Assembly: GCF_016802725.1 (NCBI RefSeq)
Contig: NC_052664.1
Coordinates: forward strand, 31,141,275 to 31,205,274
Reading direction: 5' to 3'
Length of the DNA stretch: 64,000 nt
DNA from: Solenopsis invicta
Taxonomy: Eukaryota > Arthropoda > Insecta > Hymenoptera > Formicidae
Each line of letters begins with the position of its first letter. The stretch's first letter is position 1. A program made the position numbers and the translations under genes. The notes below the pieces were generated by a model. It worked only from the letters and a program-made list of their open reading frames with translations, ran no database searches and was not told the DNA's origin. Below are positions 48,101 to 63,191 of the stretch, piece after piece.

Positions 48101-51100
48101 CAATGTCTTTTATGGAAGAATTGCCACAAAGGTGGAATGACGCGTTAAAGCCATTAAAGGTGTTGGCGTGTGAGTGCAGTTGTTGTAATCTCTAAGAAAG
48201 AGGAAGAAAGCAGGAAAAAGCGTCTACTGAACTAGTTTTTTTTTTACTAATACAGAAATATAGAGAACATTCATATTTTTTTATCAACGTATTTTGCAAT
48301 ACATAGGCGATATTTACGTTATCGTAAAATATTGAGTAATTTATTTAAAAAGTATCTATGCTTCGATGCAAAAAAGAATAAATTTTTATATCATAAAATT
48401 ATAAACTTTGCAATCATAAAATTATTTATGATTTTCAAATTATAAAATTATAAACGTTACATATACGTGCAAGCTTGAAATTTATATTCTCAATAAAATA
48501 TCAATTGATAGAATATTAAATAATTTTAGAGATAAAAAGAAAAATTTAGATTTTATTTTTCTCGAGAATCTATTATATGCTGAGAAGATACGCTGATGTT
48601 GTGATGTTTATAAAAGAGGGACACAGATGAGGAAGTAAGCGGCAGAAAATGTGTGTTTTCTGGATACGTTTGATCCTCCCTGTTAATAAGGGATTGCTGT
48701 TCCTATGGCGGCTCAGCCCTGACCTGAACAGAGGCAGCCACCGGTGTTATTTGCAATCTCGTATCCTATTCATTACTGGCAGTGTAAAGCATGCGGCTTG
48801 GCACTCGATTCAAAAATGTGGTCATTATCATCCCAGGTAATGTACCGTAGCTATGCATTGATTATACTCCTGGTCGCCCAGCCACTCGAAAGATCAAAAG
48901 ACATGCGGTATACCGCGTTGTACGATAACATCGAAACGTGAAAATTGCGAATAAATGTAACGTGAGTTGTAACGTATGAGAGCGTGACTATGAATAAAAG
49001 CGTGATGTATATGTTGAGATATTTCAATAGTGGCACGTAATGTATGACACATATCACTGAGAGAAAGGAAATGCTAATTTTTAATCGCAAGCTTGAGATT
49101 TGTTGATCGTTACAGAAAAAAGAACAAAACTGTTTTTGTTTTGAGAATGTTTTTATTTTCAAAATGTTAAATATTGAAATGAGATTATATAAGACATAAT
49201 TTGCTTATATGAAGAAATTTATATTATTTTATCGAGAAAAATACATTTTCATTATTCAATAATTATTTTCAAAAATTATGAATTGAGAGAAAAAAATATC
49301 GGATAGAAAATAAACATCTCCCAGTAACAATATCTATAAGAATTACAATTTTTTAATATTATCGAAACAATCGTATTACATTCTTCAAATAATTATTATA
49401 ATATTGAAATAAAAAAGTATATCTTGTCAAAATCTAAGATAATTAAATTTTTTAAAGATTAATTTATATATAAGTAAGATTATCCTTGTTTCATGTATAA
49501 GAAAAACTACAATTTCGAAAAAGGGATCGCATAGGGATTCTTTCTACTATGTTTGCGTAAAACTCTGTAGAAGAGGTACGTACTTATTTGTAGAAATGGA
49601 ACTGTTTGTTGCTTGCACACTATACACATGTCGTCGACGAGCCAGCCACGGTCAGAAACCGGCAATAATCGGGGGGTTGCACGTGCAAACATCCCTTAGG
49701 CATCCCGCACTTGGTTGCAGCATGATGCAACATTTATACATTCTGTCCGTCGACTTCGACGTTTATCGCGCGGGGGCAGGTTTCGAAACGAGCAATCCTG
49801 TGCGCGCGGGCGCACGCAATTTACAAATTCTACGAGGGTTGCTATCGCGCTCTGCGGAATACATTTTACTACGTGAATACGGGAGTGGCGAGAACGGGGA
49901 TGATGTTCGCACGGGACCTTCGTCGTGTTACCGCGGGCGCGAATGGAAACGTGGGTGTCGCGTGGGCGAACGCATCGCACGGGGGTGGTTAGTTTCGCCA
50001 CGGGAACGTGACTATTGCGGGTAGTGCACTACGACTAGGGTGTTTGATAGAAACATCGGGATATGAAAGGGTTAACCCCCGATACGCGGCGTGTGTGTGT
50101 CCATTTGTCACGGTTAACATCCGTCCGTCCATCTGGGGGTTGAGAGCCCCCTGAGAGCGTAATAGCGGGGGTTCATTCGAGGAATTCGCCAGATAAATCA
50201 CTTCGCCTATCGCGGCAAACGAGATAACGCTCTTGAACTCGTGCCGAAAAATTAAACGCGTTATGAAACGCGTAATCCATCCCGCGCCTTAGCGGCGATT
50301 GCCAGTGATGGATTGTTTCGAAGCTCGCGTTTTTTTTTTACAATATTTCGCAATATCTTCTCGTTGAGCGATCTCGTTGAGCAATTCTCGGGGAATAAGT
50401 GTACATTTATTTTGCGCTCACTTCGCTGAAGCTAAATTTACGCGCGTCTTTGAGACGCTTGCACGACGAGATAGAATAAGGAAAAATGATCGTTGAAAAA
50501 AAAAAAGGAAATTATATTTCAGCGAGATGTGCATTTTAAAAAAGTTGGCACGTACCAGCGGGTTTCCACGGGTTATCATCTCGCGTCCATCGTATTCATG
50601 TAGACACAAAGTACAGCTACGCGTGTGTCACGCCACACAGTAGCTGTCTGAATGCAAATTCGCGTCAGCTTATTTATTACTTTTATCCCGTCGGAATACC
50701 TGAAGTAACTCAGGTAGCGATCCCATCGTAATAAAAATTATCGCGTACGTGCATACATTTCATAGAGTATCAATCGCATCTTTTAGTTTACGGTAATCTA
50801 CGTCACGCGGCATAAAAGGACTTGACATCGAATCACGAAAGTGTCAGTAAACTGGTACGTTCATTTAAATCACGAGTCTCTCGAGACGTTAAACTTGCAT
50901 TTTTTAGAACCATACGATTTGACGTATCACTTGAAATGTTAAAAAACATAATCCTCATAGTCAAATTGCTGATATTAATTATTTACTGCAACAATTGTAA
51001 TTTTAAATAAAATATGAATGATGAGGATTAATTCCTAATAAAGTTAAAAATTTCTATCTTTAAAAATTATGGAACATTAGATTGGACATGATCTACATAG

Positions 51101-51950
51101 TACAAAACATTTTGCATTTGTCTTAAAACCATTCAATTTTTCTGTTGAATTTAGGTATGCAATATTAATTCAACACAATGTGATAATGTTATTTGTATGT
51201 TTTGTTAAATTTTAACATTTCTTATAATATTATAAAATAAATAATGTAGTTTTAAAACATAAATTCCAAGACAAATAAATAAAAATTACGTGTTATTTTA
51301 ATATATTATAAATGTTTTTTAATATATTATAAATGATATTTATTTTCTAATATAATCGTCTTATGCTAAATTAACAAAAAAAAAAAATTAATTAGACTAT
51401 TTGGAATGTGTGAAACGTGTTAAATTTAACACAATATTTTTTACTGTTTAAAAAAAAAGTAATCGATTCACGAAAGTATCGATCGATTTTAATTTGTCGA
51501 AGTTATTAATTTCTGGAGGGATTAATGACAATTTGGAAAGTTGTACATTTTTTTTAATATATTCGAGTTGCCTGGTATTTACATGAAAATGTGAAAGTAC
51601 CCGTTTTTTTCGCGATGACATTTTGTTGGAATGCGTTTATTCAATTTACACGAGTGCGTGTGTTCAACGAGTCTTTCATTCGCATACCAACACGAACAAT
51701 TTTCTCTTTTCTGAGTCGACAGCCTAATTGCGCAGTTTCATGAACAATCCGTAAATGGTAATCTTGACGTTAGAATAACGTTAACCACGTATTAATATCA
51801 TTTCTTTTATATGAATAATATTAACAAAAGCAAAGGAATATTTTTCGTAAACTGTAAATACACAATGTTTTACTAACATTACAATTATAATTTTTTTTTT
51901 TTCATGGAATGGAGACTAAAGTTAATTTAAAAAAACAAAATTAGAGAAAT

Positions 51951-51971
51951 TAATAATAATAATAATAATAA
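51951..51971. repeat. (AAT)n microsatellite
   Basis: About seven TAA/AAT units. Confidence 0.8.
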
Positions 51972-52491
51972 AATTTAAATAAAGAAGGGGCAATATCTTT
52001 ATACGAGAATCAAGCAAAAAAAGAAATAATTTTGTACACAGTCTTTCCAGATAATTTGTTGTTACGAGACAAATCTGTAATGATGTCATAATGTTCATAC
52101 ATTGCCGTCTCGCAATGTAATTTTGTGTCGTTGACCCATCATTTCCAAGAAAGAAGCGGTTTTCTTCAAACATTATTTAAACTTGAGGTACGATGTTCTC
52201 AGATATAAATGTCTTAAATTCACATTTCTCATTCTCAAAGGCAATTTGGCAAATATAATTATTATCGAGCTAATGTCTGCTTGTTTCCTGTTCCGAAATA
52301 CTGTGTAAATAAAAAATTTGATCATTAAAACTGTAAAAAAATTTCAAGAAATTCCAGAGAGGAAAAAGGTTGTGTTTTATTATAAATCGTAGAAACAAGT
52401 ATGCGTGCAATAAAACGTAAAAAAAAACAAATAAAACTGACGCGTTAAATTTATTAATATAATTCGCTTTATATTTTTTTTATATACGAGA

Positions 52492-52522
52492 CAGAGAGAG
52501 AAAGAGAGAGAGAGGGGGGGGA
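52492..52522. repeat. GA/G-rich simple repeat
   Basis: GA units end in a run of eight G. Confidence 0.8.
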
Positions 52523-55500
52523 AGTAAACGAAAAGAATTTATTTCACTCTGTTCTCCAAATCTCCTAAATTTGCGGTCGTATGTAAACTCGCTCGCGCTC
52601 ATGCATAATTTATGCACACGCATGACTACAGGGAATACGGTACACCGTATGTGAAGGTGGTAACTGCAAGTGGACTGCAATTACGGTTGCCGTACTTGCA
52701 CTTTGGAAACCCCGGCCGTCGGCGAGATCGTTTGGTCATCGTGGGTTAGTCGGGACCTACCTCGAGGCGGCGTGTCCGCGAAATTTTCGACACGTTCATG
52801 CTCTGTACATTGCCCTACACACACCGCGAGCGAATTTCACGGATTCTCGGTGCATCTGTGAAACCAGTTTTCGCGCCGTTCAAGGGAAGCGTTTATGCGC
52901 TTTGCTTTAATCCGCTTGTGCACTTCGCATTGATGTGCGATCGCAGTATCCCTCGGACGGTCGCTCTCTCACACGATTGTTTACGTAATAACAATAACGT
53001 GGTTTTTCAGCACTTGCACTCTTCTTGCGAATTATGTTATAATATGTTGTTACGCAAGATAAACGATAGTTCTGAACACGTGAGTCTTGCGGACGTTGAT
53101 TTCAACACTAAGTATAAATTTGAAGTCTTTTAACCATTGATAATTTGAAATTACTGTAGCTTAAAAGAGTTTGCAATCAAATATCTTCGAAGTAGATTAT
53201 TCGTGACTAAAACTCAACGTAGGTACGTGTTTTTGTTTTCAATCTTTTTAACGTCTCGATCTCTACAACGACGATTGTATAATCTGCGATCTTTGCAAAT
53301 GTCGCAACGTAGGCTGACAAATAGCGTTATTCCGTCTGACAAACCGGCGCATCTGTCTAATGATATTTTGCACGTTCTAACTATCGTGTAAACTTAATAA
53401 GCAGATATAGCGTTGTCTCACCGGCGACTCTCTATTATGCAGTGCTACTCTATTACATTCCATTCAGTAATTTAATAACCGGTACGTTGTATTCGGGACG
53501 CAAACTCGTTACCCGTTACAAAGCGATGCTTCCCGCCTACGCGATGACCCCTGTGTGACCCCTGATACGAACCCCCTCCGGATTTTCGAGGGATGATAGC
53601 GGATGATCGCTAACTCCACATCGCTCGTCCGCAATGCGATAGCGTGCTACTACCAACGCTACCTCGTTGCTTGCGAGAAGATCAGCATCGTGCACGTGGA
53701 TCATGCCTCTGTTATCGATCGCGCCGGACGCCGGCCGAAATAGACTATCGTAAATCGTAGGCACGGGATATTCGCGATATCGATCGCACGCATCGGTACG
53801 GTACGAAGAGTGGCGTTACTTCACCGGTCAATAAAAAATAAATACCGCTTGTATGTGTGTGCACTCATAATAACTTTTATTTATTTAATTCTAGCAACGT
53901 TCTAAACAAATTGATTTCCGAATTTACAAACTTGTATGCATACATCTCATTCATGAATTATTTTTAAAATGATACCGTAATATTTATTTATGTATCCATC
54001 TATTTTTGCATTTTTTTTTTAAATGGTCGAGACTTAAATTAGTTGTTTAAGCTATTTTTTTATACTATATTTTTTATATTGGAATCTACGATCTAGGATG
54101 TTTTTTTATATTCTACCAGAGAACACAGTGCACTTTATTTTCTGATCCTAACTCTAAAATAAAAAGCATACCGTAACATAAAGAAAATTTATATATATAA
54201 AATATTGTAAAAAATATTACGTTAAGATTGTTTTGCTATACAATACGAGCTTAAAGTTATCGAAATTTAAAAACTGAAGGTTTCTCTAATTTAGGTTTAT
54301 TTGTTTTTAATTAATAACAAAAAATTTCGGGCGCAAATACCCGAATTTTGGCTCTGAAACTAACTGCAAAGAAGAAAACAATAAAAAATTTGATTTATAA
54401 TGATTTTTGCAGCGAAAAATACTATATTTTGCTGCAGTTTTAAAAAAATAACTTTTAAACGAGGAAATGGATTTAAATGAATTTTGCAATATTTATCAAT
54501 TTTATTAGTACATGTAAAAATTTTGATTTATTTGATAATACTACATTGACTTTTTTGACGTAGTTGCACACGCCGTCGAACATCGAACAAAAAATTTGCA
54601 TCACGTAAGAGAAGCAATAAATGCAATTATTGATTTAACACGGCTTTTTTCATATAGGAGGAGGAGGAGGAAGAATTACTCCGCATATTTTTTTATCGCA
54701 CACAAGTACGTATATTCAGTAAAGAATAAATAGCTGACGTTAATAGAATTGCTAAACTTTTTTTATTAGAATTTTTTAGCAAATTTGCGCAATTATACGC
54801 AGTGTCTTTGTCCTTGACCGGAAATAGTCTGGCACACTGAAGTTATGAATAGTCCGCGTAATGTGTGGGAAGCGATGTAAAAGAGCAAATCAACGCATCC
54901 ATGCCTACAGATTGCAATTGCGGATTTCAATAGAAAATCGCATATTGGCGAATTCGAAAGTTTTTTCATGCGACATGATTGGGATTGTAGTCGCAAATCC
55001 GACGATTGTAGTCGCAAAACGTACGGAAATGTCGAATCCGCAGATTGAATCCAGCATTGCAATATCGACGTGTTGCAACAAACTGCTCGTTTGACGCGGC
55101 TAGTGGCCACGATAAATACGATATTAATGCGCCGCGTCCACGCTTCCCTTTGATCAATGCAGAAATATGAAAAGTGGAGAGAAAATTCGACGCGGTGGAA
55201 ACATAGAAAGGAATGCACAGCGCGGCATTCCAGTCGCTGTTGAAGTGAGAGCAAAGTCTCGATGGAGATTCGCGTCTGGTCTCTTCCCGAGCGGATTTTC
55301 AAGGAGCACATATACACGTACAAACATGCACACGCAAGCGTGCGTAATGGAGCTTATGTTACGCTTTCGCGTATGTAATACGTTCTCTGCTCGGAAAATG
55401 TCAGACGGAGTGCCGAACGCGTCGCCGAGATAAAAGCGCGAATCGAGACGCGTGGAGCATACATATGTCACATGCGTGCCTGCGTTACGAATGTGTGCTA

Positions 55501-55702
55501 CAACACTGATGCATTGAAACTTTGATACTTTCAGATACGAAACTGTCGTTTTGTATCTGAACGCTTAAAATGACGGATATTCGTACATGCATACTACGTG
55601 CTTTTTTGGCATCATATTATGGAGTTTTTTTTAATCATTGATATAACTATTATTTATAAATAATATTATCTATTTTTTTTACATTATTATTCGAATATCT
55701 CA

Positions 55703-56145
55703 TACACTCAGTGAAAAGTTTTTTTATGTCAAAAGAAATTTGTTTGAATTAAAGAAATTTGTGCATTGCTATATGGTAAATAAAAGTTTCTTCGATTTGA
55801 AAAAAAAATGTTTACTTGTTTCTTTTATTAGAATTAAAGAAATAATTTGGTTGTACAATGCAAATCTTTTTTGAAATAAAAGAAATATATTTTTAAAGCC
55901 AGCAATCCTAAATTATTTCTTACATTTCTGTCAGCACTTCTTTGAATTAAAAAATTATTTGTTTAAATTAAACTAATAGTTTAAAGTTTAAATTTTAAAC
56001 AAATAATTGATTTACTTGAAAAAAGCGTCATTTTTTGAAATTAAATCAATATTTATTTTTCTAGAAGATCTTTTTATTTTAACTTAAAAACATCAAGCTA
56101 AAGAAACGATTTCATCAATTTAAATATAACTTTTCTCTGGATGTA
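55703..56145. mobile_element. TA-flanked MITE, copy B of a two-copy repeat
   Basis: The left terminus TACACTCAGTGAAAAGTT and the reverse complement of the right terminus TACATCCAGAGAAAAGTT match as an imperfect inverted repeat, with TA at the ends. The interior is colinear with copy A (44733-45122) but has additional AT-rich insertions, giving about 443 bp. No ORF. Confidence 0.8.
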
Positions 56146-59100
56146 TTCAGTGAATGTTACGTTATTTGTAATTGTTACGTGAAATTTATAGCACAAAACA
56201 TAAGAAAAAAATTGATCGTTTATTTTATTCATTCGAAAAATTTCTGCCATGCAGAATAACATTTTTCGCATCTTTACCCTTGTTTATTATTCACGATTCG
56301 GAAATTGGTACATTCGGAGAAATTAACGCCGACGCTTTTCCCCTGCGGAATTCTATGAAGTAGGAAACTATTTGCGAGGATGTTTTGTTAACACTAGCGG
56401 GACGCGTCCGGTCGTGAATGGCGTGTGAATCACGACGACGAGGTATACACACATGGAATTCGAAGCACGGAAATTATCGTTCTGAGTATTACGAAAGACC
56501 GATGTCACGCGATAAAAATAGATGTAGGTGTGCTGGCAGAGAAAGGTGGCTTCTATAAATTGAGAATGTAATTTGAGTCGATTGACTGAATAATTAAACA
56601 GTGGAATGTGTTAATGCGCCGAGCGAGTGACTAATTATATACTAAAGATTCCTTATTTACCGGAAACACATTAGAAATAGTCACGAAATGGTATTTCATT
56701 TGTAAGATTATATATATTTAATTTTCTCTCAATAAATGAATATTTTTTTAAAAATATGACAAATTTTTGTGCGTTTAAAATTTATATGTATTATTTTTAT
56801 TTTATATTATAATTAATAGAAAAAAAATATTTATTATAAACTATTTTATATTATTCTTATAAATTACGAGAATGCAAACAAATTAATAGTTAAAATTATC
56901 GTAATTAATGAAATGGATCCATACCATACTTTTAGAAATTATAAGTGACATTATTAGAGGTAGACGTGAATATATTGATATATTTTAATAAAAATAAACG
57001 TCACATTTTTATTTTGTAAAAAAGTTTTTGATGACATCAATATTCTTAATTGCTTTTTTTGTAAATTTTATATTAAAATTACGAGGTAAGATCGCTTCAC
57101 CTAGCCGCGTGAAAAAGTAGTTCACACAGCCCTGGGACGACCTGTGCCTCTTCAAAAATTGGTTCGCTTAATTGAGCATAGCTAAGCGTTACCAAAGCTC
57201 TATATTTTCCTTACTCATTAGTTTAAGGCACGATTTGTGCCTCTCGCAGCCTCGTACTTATACTAAGTTGGTGAATTTCTTTTCACGGAATACTGTGCCA
57301 TCTATCGAATACAATAGGTATTACAGTACTAAACCCGCCAAAGTTTGATTTTATAAAGTACATATCTCGTGTTATAAGAGAATCATAGAGTTGAAATAAA
57401 CATAAGCAAAGAGGAAAATTAATTTTCTGATATTTCTCAGTTAAATGTGTGTCGCGTCGATTAATATAAATTTTACTCAAAGTCGTCTTTAGAACTTTTA
57501 TGTTCATACTATAGTATTTGTATAATATAGAAATATTTTTGTGTACTATTAATGTCTGTTAGTATTTCCGTGTTCATATTTTATTTGCCATTCCATATTT
57601 TATTTAATAATGATATTAGATTCTAAACAATCCGTTCGACTCATTAAAAACATTAGAACTGTACATTTCTGTGAAAAAAAAAGAAACACTCAACGGGAAC
57701 TCGATATGCACCTGACTACAAAAACGTCGAAGTTGCTAAGCGCACTCTAATGCTTTCATTATGCCATAATGAACGCCCTATAATGATATTAGGCTCATTA
57801 TACGCGACGCTTATTAAAACTACGCGGTTGGTCGAACAAGTTCCATTTGAATATTCCAGCCAGTAACTCTGCCACGGCTTATATCTTTATCAATTTCCTC
57901 TGGTAACGAATTGATATAACTGTTCGTTGAATGAAGCGATACAATAAAGCATGCCTATCGAAGCGGCGATAAAACGCTCAAAGACGTCTTAAATTTTCTT
58001 TCGTCGTGATGTGCCTGACACACGCTAACATTACAATTCGTATACAATAACTTGTGACGAAAAAGATCGCAAATTTTATATTAAAAAAAATGAAATCCAA
58101 GTCTTTAAAGAAACTAAAAAGATATATTTCTCAAAAAGTTATTTTGTGAATTTATAATCAAAATAATAAAAATTAACTTGAGAACTTAATGAAATTATAG
58201 GAATTATCAGAGTAATTTTCTCAAAAATATTAACTTTTATTCACATTTATCAAGTAAATCTCACATTTAACCTTACAGTGAAATATTTGTTGAATTATCT
58301 CGCCCAGTTTACTATGTTGTATTTACGAGAAATGGGACACCTTCTGCTCTTCACTCACAGTTACTAATTACCTCCCTTTCGGCAACACGTTCTGAAATAC
58401 ACGCGTAGGAATAGTCGCCCAGCGAATAGTCTGCCTATCCCCAGTAACTCCGCCTTCGACATTGTATGCGCCTTGTCCCAAACACGTTTGCATTCTCTAT
58501 CAGGCAACACTATGCTCTCATCCTCTCTCTCTCTCCCTTTCGTGCATGTGCTTTTCGCTCCTGCTCCTTCACCTCCGTGTGGTATCCACCGCGATTACAG
58601 CATCCTTGTCGCATATTGTGCATCGATGCGTATTGTTTGGAATGCATTCTGCATTTGCGAGCGATCATCTGCATCTTGCCAATACCATATGTCTTCGTGC
58701 ACGACAGTTCAGCAAGAAGGTTGAAGAGTGTGGGACACATGCATTGATGATGAACAATGCATTACCAAGAATATTAATAATTCAAATGTTGCATTACTTT
58801 TGTTATATATTTTAGTTTGAAAACTAATATATATAATACAATATATACACAACAAAATAATGTCTCTATTCGAAAATTGTCGTACAATTCACGCGTAAAT
58901 TTCGTCGTAGTAAACTAAGCTAATGTTGATGTGTCAAAGGTAAGAAGGGATGCAGCGCGATGAGAAGTGCTTCCATCGACCTTACCTACACGTAACTCGA
59001 CTTTGTCGCCTAATGCACAGATGCCGGAGAGAAACGCGCAGCCACCCTCAAATAACGAGGGGCGCAATTTGTCGTCGCGTGCAAAATTAAAACGTCCCTT

Positions 59101-62100
59101 CCGCTCCTTCGGCGCGCCCTTCTCGCCGTTGATATTGTCGCTACGTGAAGGAAGACTCGGCATACCAACGATCTCTCGTTACGAGTCTCGTTTACGAATT
59201 AACAAAAACGTTGGGAACATGAAAGGAACGACTAATTCCCAAAGAAACGTTTGTTTTACTTTTTAAACGATGTAGTATAATGATGTAAAATATTTTATAT
59301 TATCCTACTGTTTTATAACGGAGAAGAACCGATGAAAATTAAATATTGTCGAGACAAACGTAAAACGTAAACATTTAAGTTCGAAAATTGGAATAGATCT
59401 TATTATATTTTTATTTTTCTCGAATCACTTTTATTTCTTTGCATAATTCATAGATATTTCTTTTTGTTTTTGCCATTTTTAAAAATTTGCGTTGGGCTGT
59501 TTATAACAATATATTGTTTCAATATGACGATTGTTACAATTAAAATTTGTGTTAAAGTATGTAGAAATGTGGACGGCGTAATCAGAAATGATGAAATAAT
59601 TTCTCATATTAATTTACAATAATATGTAAATCACGTGCACAAAGGGGCAATTTCCTGTTTTGTCGCTGCCTCTTTTCAATTACAATGTATGCGTTGAATA
59701 AAATTCAACATTACGCGATCGCGTTATCGCTCGTTATTGCGAGATGATGATTCATGGGGCTGATAGGGGCGACGTTGTTGAGGGTGGTTCGTAGCTTTTC
59801 GCGTATGGAAAAAGAGGGTAGTTAGTAGACGTATCCTGGTAACGCGCGGATGCTGCAGAACGGACCCCATGTAGAATGGGACGTGTACGTGCACATGGGG
59901 GGGAGGGGGGCGACACGAGTCTGAAAACGAAACGGGCGTAGAGCGAGTGCGTTGTAACTCTCAAGGGGATTGATTTGGACCAGGTCGGAGGGAGGGGAAC
60001 GGACGATATCGATTGCCGGCATCCATGCAGACGCATCTACAGGATATATATGTGTAGGAGGGATGCCTTCATCTTCAGACTGGTCGCTGATTCTCATGTA
60101 GATCTCCTCTTTTCTTTCTTCCTTTTTGTTTTGACGCTTTCTTTTCCCGGTAATATCGAAAGCGTACGTACTTTCGATTACGACAGACACTTTTAGCGTG
60201 AGTCTGAATGGCCCTATTCATCTAAATTCCATTTCGTTCTACTTCTCATAGAAGTGCACGGACCAACGGTGGATTCATCATTCGCAAACTTTCAGCGACG
60301 AGTAATTCTTCTCGCCGAGATGGTTACACCTTTCTCTCTCGACGTCTTCTGGGAAAAAGTTGCTCACTCAGAACGCGACGCTTTACAAATTCAAATGAGT
60401 CTCAAATTCAGATGCTCTATATACAGGAGTTTGTTTTATCATCTCTCTCTCCCTCGCCGTCTAATCCGTCGATTTTCTTTTTGTTTTACGACACTGAAGG
60501 AGCATTCAATTGAGGGATCGCCGCTGAAACATTCATCGGTTATCCGAGAACATTAAGCGTGTAAAACACAGGACGTAGGGCACTTTCCATTAACCGAACT
60601 ACCTCGCGTAATCTTCCATTAGCTCCCGGCCATGTGCGAATGTAATCTCGGTGGATACGCGCGTGAATTTTGCGTTAAATGGAAATTACTTCGTTCTGCT
60701 CGGTTTTCTCGATGCTCGTCTAATTATGTAATGAACGATTGAACGATCGCTCGTGCGAAAACACTTTGTAAAGTAACTGTACAAATGCTGTCCGTTGTGC
60801 GATTAAGTATTTATAGTTGAGGTGTTTCTGCTCGGCAAGAATTTTGAAACTTGATATATTTTAATAAATAAATTTTAAAGTCAATTGAAAAGTTTTCTGA
60901 TGAAGTTTGTCTTTAGACACTTGAATTCAATGCATGTAATTCAATACTTGATTCTCGAGAGAAGATTGCGTGTGTACGTCTGTTAATCATTTTGATCTTC
61001 GTAACATTTTTCTATTAAGAAAAGAGAACAGTTAGTCATACGAAAACTTAACTTAAAGTCGAATAGACTTTTTAAGATGCATTGTTGTTCTTTTTTTTTA
61101 TGTAAATAAACTTGGTTCCTTAAATAATTGATTCAGATACGATTTTTGAAAAGCAAAGTCAATTCAAACTGTTATTAAAGAAATAAGTGGTTTAACGATT
61201 ATAATTCCGACTGATATACATTTACGTATACATCAGTTATATTTGAAACAGATCCGCACGTTAATTAGAATTTCAAGTGACAATAACTCTATTCTAAAAT
61301 GCTCAATCGGATGGAATTAATTGTTATTTCCCATGACGATAATGAGTTCATAAAACGAAGCGCAAATTGTGCTCGTTTATCAAAATTAATTTAAAATACA
61401 AGGAACGGAATATTGATTATTTTTATTTCATAGTACATTAAATATTTTCTAATAACAAGACTAGGTGGGGTATGGCCTTGGCGTGTTTGTTTTTGTTGAC
61501 ACATGCTGCCGTGCACGCAAGGCCATCGTGCGCTCCGTATTATTATTCACACGATGAGACTCAAGTCGATAGATAGACCGCTTTGCATTTTCCATCGAAG
61601 CGCAATCGTTTTTTCCTAATTAACGATCAATTTGCACAGTTAATTAACTTTTGCAATTAACGACTCAATTTGTTTATCAAAGTAATTATTTCGCGCAATT
61701 TATTTATTTACATATAATAACAAAAGAATGAAAATGCATAATTTATTGTTTTATTGAGATATTTATAGAGGCGTGAATAATTTCTCGAACACGTAGAAAA
61801 TATTTGACAATAAATATTTCACATCGCACTTAATATTTTTCGCCGATGTAAAATAATTTATTTATCATTTTATAATTTATAATAATTTGCAGAATTCTCC
61901 AGTAATCGAGTGGTTAATAGAACTTCATACTTTTTTCATGTTGTTTATCCCAATTGTACAATAATAAAGTATATATTGTGTGCGATTAATTGGAAATCGT
62001 ACCGTGCGATTATTTTATTTTAATAATTAGTACGCTCAAATCGTAATTAATTTATACAGGTGATATATACAAAACACTTTTGTACTGAAATAGTTTAAAA

Positions 62101-63154
62101 GAATGATTGTACATTTAAGGAAAGCTTAAATTAGCAAAGATGCGTATAATTGAATGAGAAGTGTATAAGGGATTGGTTTTTATATAAATTTGAAAATGTT
62201 ATTTACTTTTTTTCTACTTCAGTTGTCCACTGTTGGATTTTCTATCTAATGGAAAATTTTTTTAATTTTCCTGGAAACTTTGACAAGAAGCCGCCTATGC
62301 TTGTCAAACTTCTTAACTTACTACCGTTTCCATCGTCGCGGATCTCACTCTACAGCTAGAAGGACTTCTTAGGTTTGGATTAAACGGGTAGAAACTGTAC
62401 CATAGTTTGTATCGGATTTACATTCTGCTGGGATAATGGCCGTCGAAGTTTCGCCGAAGAGCGATGAGGGACCTTACAACAATAGATAAGACTAAACTTT
62501 CCGGAATAATTATTATCCTTCTACTTGGACACGCGTCGATAGATTCAGGTGTTCTGAGAAAATAATTACAAAAAGAGAGATGACACCAATTTTTTAATAG
62601 TTTACGTTGCAAGTTTGTAGTTTTAAATGATATTGTGTCTTACACGTATTAACTTGCGAGATATTAAAATGTATTGCAATCACAATAAAATGAAAATTAC
62701 TTGGAAAAATTTTGATATGTATTAAACGTTAAAAAATTGTAGATGCTTTTTGACATTAATTATAAAATATTATTATAAATATTATTTATATGTTGCAAAA
62801 AATTCTTATTGGCATGTAATGTCAATTTATAAAAGAGTTGATAAAAAAATGCGCGGTCTCGTAAAAAAAAATGAATGAATTTTCTCTTTTGGGGCAACAT
62901 TTTACAATTGCAGGCATTTTCGATTACGGGCATTATGGTCTCTAAACGCAGCGCTGCGAAAGCCGTCGATAAGGTTTCCCTGAGTGTTAATTACGTTCAC
63001 GTCAAACGCATTGCGTCTATCCCGTGCGGGCATACATCCTATCTCTCGGGACCTTTAGCCGTCGCAATTACGTTAGAACCACTCGATATTCCAACCCGCA
63101 TAGCAACGATTCTCTATCTCTCTCTCTGTCTCTTCTTGATCTTCTATCTCCCAT

Positions 63155-63191
<37 letters not shown>

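Larger units (their letters stand above)
45123..55702. other. Non-coding, part 4
   Basis: No exon was recognised. GC-richer patches are at 46250-47170, 47480-48200, 49600-50700 and 52560-53850. AT-rich stretches lie between them (48230-48560, 49140-49500, 50940-52480). A lone CACTGAGAGAAA near 49053 may be one end of a MITE of the same type. A perfect 16-bp palindrome is at 51417-51432. Microsatellites are at 51951-51971 and 52492-52522. A 176-codon minus-strand ORF at 54793-55323 has no recognisable domain and is treated as chance. Confidence 0.5.

Noticed and set aside
50695..50730. TACCTGAAGTAACTCAGGTA hairpin, superficially like part of miR-275
   Set aside because: The stem is only seven pairs and the mature miR-275 sequence is not present.
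54793..55323. 176-codon minus-strand ORF
   Set aside because: There is no recognisable domain, opposite-strand frames overlap it, and composition makes long chance ORFs likely.
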